A stretch of 62,726 bases of DNA, from contig PCAK01000009.1 of NCBI GenBank assembly GCA_002730525.1, positions 1 through 62,726 on the forward strand. Reading direction: 5' to 3'. A program made the translations under genes and the position numbers. The stretch is from Acidobacteriota bacterium (GTDB lineage Bacteria; Acidobacteriota; Vicinamibacteria; Vicinamibacterales; UBA823). Positions 52,839 to 61,697 of this stretch are shown here, one piece after another (position 1 is the first letter of the stretch; each line of letters starts with the position of its first letter). The notes under the pieces were generated by a model. The model did no database searches and had not been told where the DNA came from. It saw only the letters and a list, made by a program, of their open reading frames with translations.

Positions 52839-53753
52839 TTGCCGTACGACTGCGTATTGATGGTCAAGCAGGTTCCGGACACGACTAACGTCACGGCCGA
52901 CGCGATGCGGAAGGACGGCACCGTCAATCGCGGCGCTCTGCCGGCGATCTTCAACCCCGAAGACAAGTATGCTCTCGAAGCGGCTCTCGAGGTCCGCGAC
53001 CGCCACGGCGGATCGGTGACGGCGATCAGCATGGGCCCGCCAAAGGCCGCCGACATCTTGCGGGAGTGCCTCTACCGTGGCGTCGATCGGGCGATTCTTC
53101 TGACCGACCGCCGTGCCGCTGCAAGCGACACGCTGGCGACGAGCTACATTCTGGCCCAGGCCGTGAAGACGATCGGCCGGTTCGACATTGTCTTCGCCGG
53201 TCGCCAGGCGATCGACGGCGACACGGCCCAGGTCGGTCCGCAATGCGCCCAGAAACTTGGCGTCACGCAGATAACGTATCTCGAGGAGTTGGTCTCGATC
53301 GAGGATCGCACGATTCGTATTCGGCGAAACTTCGGTGACGGTTGGGAAATCGTCGAGGCGGAGCTGCCCGTCCTCGTCACGGTGATGAACACGGCCAACA
53401 GACCGCGCCCCGCTGCGGCTCGCAAGATCATGCGCTTCAAGCGGGCCCGCGTCGAGATGGAGGTGGCCAGCGAAGTGAGCGCTGCGATGAAGAGCGCGTC
53501 GGCTGACGAGCGTGCCGATCAGGTCGCCCGCCGCGTCGACACTCTTCGCGAGGGCGGCCTCTTGATCGAGCAATGGGACCTCGACACCATCGGCGCCGAC
53601 CTTTCTCGCTGCGGCCTCGCCGGCTCACCGACGAAGGTCTACAAGGTGCAGTCGATCGTGTTGACGAAAGAAGGCTACACCGAAGTCCCTCCCACTGAAG
53701 AAGCCACTCGGCAGATGATCCGCGAGCTGATCGTCGATCACACGTTGGGGTAG
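52839..53753 (+). CDS. etfB: Electron transfer flavoprotein subunit beta
   Basis: A 304-residue EtfB/FixA protein. TTG 52839 is preferred as start: GGAGG lies eight bases upstream and the protein then begins MPYDCVLMVKQVPDTT, the family opening. Longer GTG starts (52800, 52830) lack such a site. ALEAALEVRDRHGGSVTAISMGP and GRQAIDGDTAQVGPQCAQKLG bind AMP and form the recognition region. ETF passes electrons from acyl-CoA dehydrogenases to the quinone pool. First gene of an etfB-etfA-acyl-CoA dehydrogenase operon. At 304 residues it is longer than the general EtfB (about 255), as in the FixA-like branch. Confidence 0.92.
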   Translation: MPYDCVLMVKQVPDTTNVTADAMRKDGTVNRGALPAIFNPEDKYALEAALEVRDRHGGSVTAISMGPPKAADILRECLYRGVDRAILLTDRRAAASDTLATSYILAQAVKTIGRFDIVFAGRQAIDGDTAQVGPQCAQKLGVTQITYLEELVSIEDRTIRIRRNFGDGWEIVEAELPVLVTVMNTANRPRPAAARKIMRFKRARVEMEVASEVSAAMKSASADERADQVARRVDTLREGGLLIEQWDLDTIGADLSRCGLAGSPTKVYKVQSIVLTKEGYTEVPPTEEATRQMIRELIVDHTLG

Positions 53754-53755
53754 GA

Positions 53756-53773
53756 GGCGCCCGTTCAGGCGCC
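53756..53773. repeat. GGCGCC hairpin between etfB and etfA
   Basis: GGCGCC-CGTTCA-GGCGCC forms a six-pair stem immediately after the etfB stop, in the 64-base gap. No T-run follows, so it is more likely an RNA-processing or attenuation hairpin than a terminator. Confidence 0.35.
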
Positions 53774-53817
53774 GCAGAAAGACGACGGCGGTTCTCCACA
53801 GAATCCGACACCACAAC

Positions 53818-54846
53818 ATGATCGAGATCAACCGACAAGGCGAAGTGTGGGTCTATGCCGAGCAGCAGGACGGCGAGCTACAGGAGGTCGTTCTCGAACT
53901 CTGTGGCAAGGCCCGGGAACTGGCCAACACGTTGGGAGTTGCGGCCGGGGCCGTTCTGCCAGGGGCCAGTCTGCAGGGACTGCCCGAACGGCTCATCGCC
54001 CACGGCATGGATCGTGTCTACGTGGTGCAAGATGATCGGCTTGGCTTCTATCAGACAGGCCCTTACAGCCGCGCCGTCGGGGCCCTGATCGAGAAACACC
54101 TGCCGCAGATCGTGCTCTACGGCGCCACGCCGCTCGGACGCGATCTGGCGCCGCGGGTGGGGTCGGAGATGCGGGCCGGGATGACGGCCGACTGCACCGA
54201 CCTCGAAATCAAGGACGTCATGGACTCGCGGGCCAAGGAGACGCACGAGAAACTCCTGCTACAGATCCGCCCGGCGTTCGGCGGGAACATCATCGCGACG
54301 ATTGTCAACTACGACATGTGGCCGCAGATGGCGACGGTTCGCGAAGGTGTCATGCCGATGGTCGAGCCCGACTCGTCTCGACCTGGCGAGATCATCGAGG
54401 AACACGTCGAGCTTCCCGACGAGCTGTTTGCGGTGAGGCTGATCGAACGACACGTCGAGGCGCGGACGGTCAACCTGAAGGGCGCTCGGGTGATCGCCGC
54501 CGGGGGCGGGGGTGTCGGAAGCCGCCAAAAGTTCCGGCTGATTCACGAACTGGCTGGTGCGATCGGGGGAGCGGTCGGGGCGAGCCGGGCCGCGGTCGAC
54601 AATGGATACATCGGAAAGGAGCACCAGATCGGCCAGACCGGAACGACGGTTCGCCCGGCCCTGTACATCGCGGCCGGCATCAGCGGCGCCGTCCAGCACC
54701 GTGCCGGCATGGAGGAAGCGGCCAAGATCATTGCCATCAACACCGACCCCGAAGCCCCGATCTTCTCCGTCGCGCACTACGGCATCGTTGGTGACCTGGA
54801 CAAGGTGATCCCGATGCTGATCAGAGCGGTGAAGGAGCGGAGGTAA
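53818..54846 (+). CDS. etfA: Electron transfer flavoprotein subunit alpha
   Basis: A 342-residue EtfA. The N-terminal half (VWVYAEQQDGELQEVVLELCGKARELA, split motif; ILYGATPLGRDLAPRV) folds like EtfB. The C-terminal FAD domain is intact: VGASRAAVDNGYIGKEHQIGQTG, then RPALYIAAGISGAVQHRAGM and INTDPEAPIFSVAHYGIVGD. With EtfB it forms the soluble flavoprotein that collects electrons from the acyl-CoA dehydrogenase encoded two bases downstream. No Shine-Dalgarno is obvious before ATG 53818. Confidence 0.95.
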   Translation: MIEINRQGEVWVYAEQQDGELQEVVLELCGKARELANTLGVAAGAVLPGASLQGLPERLIAHGMDRVYVVQDDRLGFYQTGPYSRAVGALIEKHLPQIVLYGATPLGRDLAPRVGSEMRAGMTADCTDLEIKDVMDSRAKETHEKLLLQIRPAFGGNIIATIVNYDMWPQMATVREGVMPMVEPDSSRPGEIIEEHVELPDELFAVRLIERHVEARTVNLKGARVIAAGGGGVGSRQKFRLIHELAGAIGGAVGASRAAVDNGYIGKEHQIGQTGTTVRPALYIAAGISGAVQHRAGMEEAAKIIAINTDPEAPIFSVAHYGIVGDLDKVIPMLIRAVKERR

Positions 54847-54848
54847 TC

Positions 54849-56594
54849 GTGCCCAACTTCTTTCTCGATAACGACGATATCCAGTTCATGTTCGATCGCA
54901 TGAACGTTCGCGAGCTTGCCGAACTCCAGGAGCTCCACGCAGAGAACGGCGATGCGGATTATGTGCCCGCGGAGGCTGACGAGGCGGTGGACGACTACCG
55001 CCGAGCGCTGGAGCTCGTCGGCGAGGTAGCGGCCGAGACGATCGCGCCGAACGCGGAACGGGTCGATCGTGAGGGCAATACGCTCAACGAAGACGGCACC
55101 GTCACGCTCCACTCCAACGTCCACGAGAACCTGTGGCGGCTCACGCAAGCGGACCTGATGGGCTTCACCCTGCCGCGGAAATACGGCGGACTGAATTGCC
55201 CGAACCTCATCTACGCCATGGCGACCGAGATCGTCTCCCGGGCGGACGCATCGTTCATGAACCTGTTCGGCCTGCAGGGCATCGCCGAAACGATTAACGC
55301 GTTTGCGACCCAAGAGATCAAGGACGAATTCCTACCGCGGTTCGCCGAGGGAGAGGTGACCGGGGCGATGGTCCTGACCGAACCAGACGCCGGCAGCGAC
55401 CTGCAAGCGGTTCGCGTCCGCGCGGACCAGGACGACGAGGGCAACTGGCGCCTCAGCGGTGTCAAGCGGTTCATCACCAACGGTTGCGGCGAGGTTCTCT
55501 TGACCCTCGCGCGGAGCGAGCACCAGATCTCCGACGGCCGCGGCCTGAGCCTGTTCATCTCGGAGCGGTCAGAGCACATCAAGGTTCGCCGACTCGAGAA
55601 GAAGCTCGGGATTCACGGCTCGCCCACATGTGAGCTCGTCTACGAGAATGCCCCGGCCCGCTTGATCGGTGAGCGGAAGCGAGGGCTGATTACCTACGTG
55701 CTCGCGTTGATGAACGGGGCCCGCGTCGGGGTCGCCTCGCAGTCGCTCGGTATCGCAGAGGCCGCCTTCCGCCTTGCCCGAACCTATGCCCACTCGAGGC
55801 AGCAGTTCGGGATGCCCATCGAATCGATGCCGGCCGTCGCCGAAATGGTCACCGACATGGCGGTCGCGATCGAGGCCGCGCGGGCGCTCACCTATGAAGC
55901 CAGCCGGTTCTGCGATCTCGAGAACCTCAATCAGCGGGTGCTCGACACGGGCAAGGACGGCCTGGAAAAGGCCGAGGTGAAAGCGCGAAAGGAGCACGCC
56001 CGGTCGTACAAGCGACTCAATGCGATGCTCACGCCGATGAGCAAGTACTACGCCTCCGAGATGTGCTGCCGCGTGGCCGACACGGCGATCCAGGTGCTCG
56101 GCGGGTCGGGCTACATGATGGACTACGCTGCGGAGCGGCATCTGCGCGACGCCCGCATCACGACGATTTACGAGGGGACGAGCCAGCTACAAATTGTCGC
56201 CGCGATTCGCCCGGTCACGACAGGCACGTTCGACACATGCATCGCCGACCACGAAACGACCGACTACGACGATCCCCTGCTTGCGGATTTGAAACAGAAG
56301 CTGACCGACGGTAAAGCGCGACTAACGGACGCGATGACGTTCGCCAAGGAACAGCCGTCGCGGTTCCAGGAGCTGTCAGCCCGCCGGCTCGTCGATAGTG
56401 CGATCACGATTCTCGTCGGACATCTGCTGCTCCGCCAGGCCACGAACAGCGATCGCAAGGCACGCGTCGCGCACCGATTCATCGAGTCGCAACTCCCAGT
56501 GCTGCGAATGACCTGCGACCAGGTCCTCTGCGGTGATGCCGCGCCGCTCGACGAATTCGAGCTCCTTGCCGGCCCGGTCCCGACGGTGAGCTAG
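54849..56594 (+). CDS. Acyl-CoA dehydrogenase
   Basis: A 581-residue acyl-CoA dehydrogenase starting at GTG 54849 behind GGAGG. LTEPDAGSDLQAVRVRA is the FAD/substrate motif, RFITNG and GSPTCELVYENAPARLIG the beta domain, and TIYEGTSQLQIVAAI near residue 440 carries the catalytic Glu. A C-terminal extension of about 130 residues makes it longer than the 380-residue short-chain type. It oxidises an acyl-CoA to the 2-enoyl-CoA and hands electrons to the ETF encoded just before. Substrate chain length is unknown. Confidence 0.92.
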   Translation: MPNFFLDNDDIQFMFDRMNVRELAELQELHAENGDADYVPAEADEAVDDYRRALELVGEVAAETIAPNAERVDREGNTLNEDGTVTLHSNVHENLWRLTQADLMGFTLPRKYGGLNCPNLIYAMATEIVSRADASFMNLFGLQGIAETINAFATQEIKDEFLPRFAEGEVTGAMVLTEPDAGSDLQAVRVRADQDDEGNWRLSGVKRFITNGCGEVLLTLARSEHQISDGRGLSLFISERSEHIKVRRLEKKLGIHGSPTCELVYENAPARLIGERKRGLITYVLALMNGARVGVASQSLGIAEAAFRLARTYAHSRQQFGMPIESMPAVAEMVTDMAVAIEAARALTYEASRFCDLENLNQRVLDTGKDGLEKAEVKARKEHARSYKRLNAMLTPMSKYYASEMCCRVADTAIQVLGGSGYMMDYAAERHLRDARITTIYEGTSQLQIVAAIRPVTTGTFDTCIADHETTDYDDPLLADLKQKLTDGKARLTDAMTFAKEQPSRFQELSARRLVDSAITILVGHLLLRQATNSDRKARVAHRFIESQLPVLRMTCDQVLCGDAAPLDEFELLAGPVPTVS

Positions 56595-56604
56595 CAGCTC
56601 GTGC

Positions 56605-56892
56605 CTAATCTTCCTCTCCCCAGGCGATGTTAAACACGGCCGTGCGCACGTCGGCATAATCCCCGCTCACGACGTTCGAGAGCATCACGACGGTTGTGTC
56701 GTTCTGGGTGGTGCTGAACGTGCACGTCGCGAGAAAGCCATTCGTGCTGCCACCGTGCTGTGCGATGACGCGACCGTCTGGTTGCTCCGATAGTCGCCAG
56801 TCCTGACCGTATCCGGCAGGCTCACCGCTTCCCAGCATGGCTGGAGTGAGCGCTGCCTCGAGCGCTCCTCGGCCCAAGAGGTCGATGATCAC
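56605..56892 (-). pseudogene. Serine hydrolase (class C beta-lactamase-like), C-terminal remnant
   Basis: A 95-codon frame with the third active-site motif of the family as HGG in GRVIAQHGGSTNGFLATCTF, followed by VVMLSNVVSGDYADV, the usual closing strand and helix. The SxxK and YxN motifs, normally 150-300 residues earlier, are missing because the frame begins at a junction with a half tRNA. It is a gene tail, placed directly next to the truncated tRNA at 56897. Confidence 0.75.
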
Positions 56893-56896
56893 TGGA

Positions 56897-56935
56897 TTGG
56901 AAGGCCGATGCTCTGTCCAGCTGAGCTACGGGCGC
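56897..56935 (-). pseudogene. 5' half of a tRNA (Arg-like body, TCC in the anticodon position)
   Basis: On the minus strand, GCGCCCG TA GCTC, a normal D loop (AGCTGGACA), GAGC, the 5' anticodon stem TCGGC and loop CTTCCAA follow perfect tRNA positions 1-38. From position 39 on, the sequence (TCCAGTGATC) no longer pairs and is the serine-hydrolase remnant. The T arm and acceptor 3' side are missing here, but a matching 3' half lies at 62408-62457. The break falls at the anticodon stem-loop, a usual integrase crossover site. Confidence 0.8.
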
Positions 56936-57210
56936 GTGCCGGGTTAGCTCGATCTTACAGGACCTGCCGGCCGTGCGTGCTGGAGCGGCGTTGATCGGGG
57001 CGTTTCGTCGGGTAGCGCGAACGCGACGAGCGTCGCGGGCTGATCGATGCGACGGTTGCCGGCCGTACAGCGAGCCGAGCCGGCCGCGGCACGCGATCGT
57101 CAGCGGTCCTCACGCCATTTCGGCAGCATCTCCGTGGCCATGTGGGTCTGGTAGCGCTGCCGGCTGGGCGCCACGAGGGCCTCAGGCTGTCGATCCGCCT
57201 GTCGGCGGGT
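56936..57210. other. Gap without a recognisable gene
   Basis: Between the half tRNA and the membrane protein gene there is GC-rich DNA with no family match. The frame open from 57142 is the 5' extension of the next gene. No promoter elements were recognised. Confidence 0.4.
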
Positions 57211-59136
57211 ATGATTGCACGTTTCGAGTCGTCTCAGATGATGTTCAAGCAGTCGAGACTGCGGCTCCCTCTCACCGTCTATCTGCTCGTGGCCACGGCC
57301 CTGGGCTGGCTGTCCCTCCATCTCGACGGACGGTTTCGCACTGAAACGGGCCTAGTGCACACGTTCTACCGGGAGACCGACTCGGCGAGCATTCCGCTCT
57401 TTCGCCGAACAAGCCGCGGCATCGACCTGGACTTCCTCGAGGACGAACCCAGCTTGCCTCGACGGTCCTTCCGCGTCCAGTGGAAGGGTGTCTGGCATCT
57501 TCCCGAGGCGCGGCTGATCGACATTTATGCCGGAGGCGACGATCGTGTTGTCGTCCGCGTGGATGACCGCGTCGTGGTCGCACGTGACGCCGCACGGGGA
57601 ATGCACACGATCGCGGAGCGAGTCGCCCTCGATGCGGGGTTTCATCGAGTGGTGGTGCGGTACGAACAGTACGGCGGAGACTTTGGGCTCAACGTGCGAT
57701 GGGCGCGCGCTGGTGAGGTCCCGCGATCGTTCGAGTCGGCGTCCATCTTCCCGGAGCGACCGGACGCGCAGCTGAAAGCGAATCGGCGTCTGGCGACGTT
57801 GCGACGCGTGGCGGGGGCCGTGTGGCTGGTGCCCCCTCTCCTGTTCGCCCTCTGGGTTGGCTGGCCCCACGCCCTTCGAGCCGGCCGTCGCGTGTTTCAA
57901 TCGTGGTGCGATCGCAGCCGGCTGGCGTGGCGCCGATGGCGCCAGGAAGGCGACCGGCCCGTGCCGTGGTCGGCCGAACCGACGGCACGGCAGAAGCGGG
58001 CGCTCCAGTTTCTGTACGTCGTCGTGGTGGTGGGGTTCCTCGGCGCGGTCGGCCAGTTCTACCGTCCTGGCACCGGCTTCACGTACCTCATCTTCTTCGG
58101 TGAAGAATTTCAGGAGCGAACGCTGTCGACGGTCGAAGCGGTGCCGCACTATGTGCACCGTCGCGGCTCCTTCGGCTACGATGGGCAGTTCTATGCCCAG
58201 CTGGCCGTTGCCCCGCTGCTGGACGACCCCGGCCTCCAGGACGCGCTCGATTCGGCGCCGTACCGCGCCCGCCGCATCTTGTTTTCGTGGACGGCCTTTG
58301 CGCTCGGCCTCGGCCAGCCCGGGTGGGTGCTGCAGGCCTACGCCCTCCAGAACGTGCTGTGCTGGGTGATCCTGGCCTGGCTGCTGCAGCGATGGCTGCC
58401 GCCGGCGAGGTTCAGGAACTTCGCCCTCTGGTTCGCCTGCCTGTTCAGTCACGGGATGATCGTGTCGGTTCAGCGTTCGCTGCTCGAGGGGCCGAGCATG
58501 TTGCTGATCGTCCTGGGCCTGCTCGCGCTCGAGCACCGCCGGACTATCGTCGCGGCGGGCATCGTCGGTCTGTCGGGTCTGGGACGCGAAACGAATCTGC
58601 TGGTCGCAGCCGCGCTCGCTGGCTCTGGTGGGTGGAGTGCTCGAGCCAGGGCGCGCGCGTTCGTCGCTGCCGGGCTCGTCGCCGTCCCGCTCCTGCTCTG
58701 GTTCGCCTACACCTACTCGGTTTACGGGTCGCTGGACCTCGAGGGCGGTGGGAACCTCACGATGCCGCTGGCGGGGCTCTGGCAGTACTGGGAGTCCACC
58801 CTCGGAGAGCTGCGTATGGTTGGCTGGGCGTCACGGGCTCGGTATAGTCTCCTGGCACTCGTGAGCCTGGCCGTCCAAGCCGGATATCTGATCTGGCGCG
58901 TCGACTGGGATGATCACTGGTGGCGGGTCGGGATCAGCTACTGCGCCCTGATGCTGTTGCTGAGTATCAACGTCTGGGAGGGGTACCCCGGCGCGTCTAC
59001 TCGAGTCCTGTTACCGATGGCCTTCGCCTTCAACGTCCTGCTGCCGCAAAGCCGGTACTTCTGGCTCCTGTTCGTCTTCGGGAACCTGACCGTCGTCCAG
59101 AGCCTGGCGGACCTTGGGATGCCGAGGCTGGTCTGA
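57211..59136 (+). CDS. Membrane protein with PA14-like extracytoplasmic domain
   Basis: A protein of about 641 residues. After a first transmembrane helix (LPLTVYLLVATALGWLSL) comes a soluble beta domain with KGVWHLPEARLIDIYAGGDD, VVVRVDDRVV and GFHRVVVRYEQYGGDFGLNVRW, the pattern of PA14 carbohydrate-binding domains. Eight or more transmembrane helices follow (for example FALWFACLFSHGMIV, VAAGIVGLSGLGRETNLLVAA), like polytopic glycosyltransferases that use polyprenyl-linked sugars. It may glycosylate at the membrane. ATG 57211 is used; GTG 57142 and ATG 57238 are possible and none has a strong ribosome site. Confidence 0.6.
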   Translation: MIARFESSQMMFKQSRLRLPLTVYLLVATALGWLSLHLDGRFRTETGLVHTFYRETDSASIPLFRRTSRGIDLDFLEDEPSLPRRSFRVQWKGVWHLPEARLIDIYAGGDDRVVVRVDDRVVVARDAARGMHTIAERVALDAGFHRVVVRYEQYGGDFGLNVRWARAGEVPRSFESASIFPERPDAQLKANRRLATLRRVAGAVWLVPPLLFALWVGWPHALRAGRRVFQSWCDRSRLAWRRWRQEGDRPVPWSAEPTARQKRALQFLYVVVVVGFLGAVGQFYRPGTGFTYLIFFGEEFQERTLSTVEAVPHYVHRRGSFGYDGQFYAQLAVAPLLDDPGLQDALDSAPYRARRILFSWTAFALGLGQPGWVLQAYALQNVLCWVILAWLLQRWLPPARFRNFALWFACLFSHGMIVSVQRSLLEGPSMLLIVLGLLALEHRRTIVAAGIVGLSGLGRETNLLVAAALAGSGGWSARARARAFVAAGLVAVPLLLWFAYTYSVYGSLDLEGGGNLTMPLAGLWQYWESTLGELRMVGWASRARYSLLALVSLAVQAGYLIWRVDWDDHWWRVGISYCALMLLLSINVWEGYPGASTRVLLPMAFAFNVLLPQSRYFWLLFVFGNLTVVQSLADLGMPRLV

Positions 59137-59237
59137 TCCCGGAGTCCACGCCTCGCTTCGCACGTAATCTGGGGCGCCGGCGTGGAGGTGTGCGGCACCA
59201 GTCCTCAGCCTCGACTCGACACAACCTGGGTCCAGCT

Positions 59238-59450
59238 ATGATTCTCCCTTTCCCCCAATGCCTCTGGAGCGCGGGCGCCCGGCTAGTTTCACTGAAGACC
59301 AAGGCCGTAACGAAGTTGATCATTCCTTCTGACGCTCGTAAGGGTATGAAGCAAGCCCTTCATAGATACGGCATTCATCGCTCCTTCATCTTTCCAGATT
59401 TTGAAGGGCTGGCATCACATCCGAACTGGCTTAAGTTCGATAAATACTAG
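59238..59450 (+). pseudogene. FRG-domain protein, C-terminal remnant
   Basis: A 70-codon stretch with clearly lower GC than its surroundings. KLIIPSDARKGMKQALHRYGI, then HRSFIFPDFEGLASHPNWLK, resembles the last 50 residues of FRG-domain proteins (K-x-x-IP...L...GI-x-x-S-x-LFPDLEGLA). Such proteins are often mobile or anti-phage-associated genes. Only the tail is present, beginning about 100 bases after the membrane protein gene. It marks the entry to the low-GC right end. Confidence 0.5.
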
Positions 59451-59479
59451 GCAAACGTGTGGACGGTACTGATCGCGGC

Positions 59480-60325
59480 ATGAAGCAGGGCGTCTTCTGG
59501 TTGGCGTGTGGGCTGATACTTGTAAGCGTCGCTTGCTCGAAACAGGACGCGGGACGGGTCGTCATTCTTGGCACGACCACGAGTGTCGGAAACAGCGGGT
59601 TGCTTGAGGTGCTGCTGCCAGCCTTCGAGCAGGTGTCCGGCGCGAGAGTGCGCGGTCATCTCGTCGGGAGCGGCCGCGCACTTCGGATGTTGGAGCGGGG
59701 GCAGGCGGACGTCGTGATTAGCCACGCGCCAGAGATGGAGGCGAAGTTTCTCGAGGCTCATCCGGAGTGGTCGTACAGAAAGCTGATGTACAATGACTTC
59801 CTGCTGGTCGGACCGCTCGACGACCCGGCAGCCGTGCTTTCGGCGCCATCAATCGAAGCGGCGATCCGGCGGATCGTCGAGGGTCGCGCCCGCTTTGTCT
59901 CACGAGGAGACGAATCCGGCACTCACACGCGTGAGCGGCAACTCTTGACACTGGCCGGAGTGACACTGCCTGTCGAGCAGGTCGTTGTGACCGGCCAGGG
60001 CATGTCGCGCACCCTGCGCATCGCGAGCGCGATAGGGGCGTATACCCTGACGGACGCCACGACGTTCGCGCGGGTGGGCGACACCGTCGATCTGCAACCC
60101 GTCTTTCAGGGCGGACCGCGCCTCCTGAATGCGTATGCGGTCCTCATGGACGCCTCCGATCCGCACGACGACTCACGAGCCCTCGCAGCGTCCTTGTTCC
60201 AATGGCTCGCGGACGGTGGCGGGCGGGAACTGATTGCGAGCTTCAGAGTGAGCTCGGCGGCGACTGGCTTTGTCGTATGGCCGACCGATAGGCCGCGTGA
60301 CCAGCCGAGCGCCTTACCGTTCTAG
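59480..60325 (+). CDS. tupA: TupA-type tungstate-binding lipoprotein
   Basis: A 281-residue substrate-binding protein starting at ATG 59480 (GTG 59459 would add seven residues). Lipoprotein signal WLACGLILVSVAC. The anion-site motif VVILGTTTSVGNSGLL, SRGDESGTHTRERQ and a later AYTLTDATTF are the TupA signature (TTTS...SGL...SRGD-x-SGTH...YTLTDRATF). It binds tungstate in the periplasm for the TupBC ABC transporter, but tupB and tupC are not adjacent. A probable tungsten enzyme (AOR) is encoded at 27.2 kb. Molybdate or vanadate binding cannot be excluded. Confidence 0.85.
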   Translation: MKQGVFWLACGLILVSVACSKQDAGRVVILGTTTSVGNSGLLEVLLPAFEQVSGARVRGHLVGSGRALRMLERGQADVVISHAPEMEAKFLEAHPEWSYRKLMYNDFLLVGPLDDPAAVLSAPSIEAAIRRIVEGRARFVSRGDESGTHTRERQLLTLAGVTLPVEQVVVTGQGMSRTLRIASAIGAYTLTDATTFARVGDTVDLQPVFQGGPRLLNAYAVLMDASDPHDDSRALAASLFQWLADGGGRELIASFRVSSAATGFVVWPTDRPRDQPSALPF

Positions 60326-60814
60326 AGGCGCTTCGGCGTGTCAGGTGTAAGACATCTCCCTACCGTCCGTTTCTTTAGAGAGACTTTCGGCTAGCCTACT
60401 CCATCAGAACGTTTCCGGCAGACTTCTACCCTCCCTCCTCCCTGTTTCGCTCAAGTGGCTAGGCGCGTCATTGAAGGCGACACAATTGACGTCTTAGATT
60501 CTGGCAGGCGGTCAGAGTTAGCAGTCCAAAGATCCCAAATAGGAGGGCGACCAAAACCTCTGGTAAGCCACCAGGAGCGGTGACGCTTGTAGCTCGGGCG
60601 GCGATTGCGAACTGGAGGCAACGTCCCTGTTGCGTCGCCAACGGCTGCCGAACACGCGCCACAATACTAGCCGGAGTCTTCAAGAGTTGCCGCAAGAAGC
60701 GGGTGGCGCCTTCTCGCGGTCAGACTCATGGAATCAGCTGTGACAACCCCTCGCCGAGGGCCTTCGGTCTAGCGAACTTTCACGACATGCTTCGCCGTCA
60801 CCCTGGCAGTTGAC
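60326..60814. other. Lower-GC stretch without a supported gene
   Basis: Between tupA and the kinase remnant I find no frame with family similarity. A 75-codon minus-strand frame (60468-60695) has one hydrophobic stretch (VLVALLFGIFGLLTLTAC) but no start site or recognisable domain. Base composition differs from the rest of the window, which suggests degraded or acquired DNA. Confidence 0.4.
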
Positions 60815-60886
60815 CGAGTGCGCGCCGACAGCGGAGAGGACTTCGTAGGGGCCGATCTTGGTACCGGGGGCAATGGGTATGGGATC
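60815..60886 (-). pseudogene. Ser/Thr protein kinase N-terminal remnant
   Basis: Minus-strand text IPIAPGTKIGPYEVLSAVGA is the standard opening of Acidobacteriota Pkn-type kinases (L-x-PGTRLGPYEILSALGAGGMGEVY). The glycine loop breaks off right after GA and the sequence becomes unrelated. No ATG with a ribosome site precedes it. Only about 20 residues remain of a protein that is usually 500-900 residues long. Confidence 0.6.
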
Positions 60887-60941
60887 AGGGCGTCGGGATC
60901 TCGGCGAGCGGGGCCAGTCGAAACTGTCGGGTGGATAGGAG

Positions 60942-61337
60942 CTATACCAAGACTGGAGCGAGCAAGGGGACATTCCGAAGTATTCCGAACAAGACGATGG
61001 CCGCCCCCAGTGCGTAAACGTATCCGAACCGAACATGAAGCGTCATTGCTGCTCTAAAGCGGGTCCCGCCCGGCAGCATTTCCGTGATTACTAGCGGTAG
61101 AGCAGCGACGGCAAGCGGATTCAACCGAAGGGCGGTACCAAAATCACCGTGCACTAGTGCATGAAGGGCACGAGTTGAGCCACACCCCGGACATAGCCAT
61201 CCAGTGACGGAACGAAGGAGACAAGGGGGGAACATCGGATTGGTCATGGGATCGAATACCGCGACCAGAGCAATCGCCGACGTGGCTGCCACACCCACCA
61301 TGACGCAGTAAGCCGATCGGCCTAGCTTCGTTTCCAT
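60942..61337 (-). CDS. DUF2752 membrane protein
   Basis: A 131-residue protein. The DUF2752 core is present: FPPCLLRSVTGWLCPGCGSTRALHAL (motif CPGCGSTRA at about 50-60), followed by HGDFGTALRLNPLAVAALP. Three hydrophobic segments suggest a small inner-membrane protein. The function of the family is unknown; its Cys pair in CPGC may bind metal or haem. It is the last of a same-strand row of three small Cys-containing membrane proteins (61337, 61681 and 62051 starts), likely an operon. Confidence 0.82.
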   Translation of the reverse strand: METKLGRSAYCVMVGVAATSAIALVAVFDPMTNPMFPPCLLRSVTGWLCPGCGSTRALHALVHGDFGTALRLNPLAVAALPLVITEMLPGGTRFRAAMTLHVRFGYVYALGAAIVLFGILRNVPLLAPVLV

Positions 61338-61354
61338 TGACTGTCCCCGCAGCC

Positions 61355-61681
61355 CTACAATGCGCTACCCACGAGGGCGAGCAGGACGTACCCGCCGAAG
61401 ACAACAAGTCCCAGCCCAAGGCCCCACAATGACCACATCTTTGCCTTGCGCGCAGATTCTTCAGCACCCGCGATATCTCCTGCTTGAGCCTTCGCGTTCA
61501 CCTGCGCAGCATGAACAATGCCCACGACTCCCAACGGTAAGCAACACAGAACTGTTACAAGGATTGCGAGGCCTAAGTTATTGTCGATTTTTCTAGGTGT
61601 GAGCTCTTGCAGGACCTCACTACATTGAGTGCACTTATACGCATTGTCGTCGTTTCGCGTCCCGCATTTTCGGCAAAACAT
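61355..61681 (-). CDS. Zinc-ribbon protein with CD225/dispanin membrane domain
   Basis: A 108-residue protein. The N-terminal zinc ribbon is FCRKCGTRNDDNAYKCTQC, two CxxC pairs. After a short linker, LGLAILVTVLCCLPLGVVGIVHAAQVNAK, then AGDIAGAEESARKAKMW and LWGLGLGLVVFGGYV, is the two-helix CD225 (IFITM/dispanin) fold. In animals these domains block membrane fusion; in bacteria the role is unknown. The same zinc ribbon type opens the next gene. Start ATG 61681. Confidence 0.85.
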   Translation of the reverse strand: MFCRKCGTRNDDNAYKCTQCSEVLQELTPRKIDNNLGLAILVTVLCCLPLGVVGIVHAAQVNAKAQAGDIAGAEESARKAKMWSLWGLGLGLVVFGGYVLLALVGSAL

Positions 61682-61697
61682 TCCTCACCTCACCCCT

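Noticed and set aside
52653-53573. 5' extension of the acyl-CoA dehydrogenase tail to 522 residues
   Set aside because: It is antisense to etfB, whose protein is clearly conserved.
60468-60695. 75-codon minus-strand frame with one hydrophobic stretch
   Set aside because: No ribosome site, no homology recognised and a composition like its surroundings; a chance frame is more likely.
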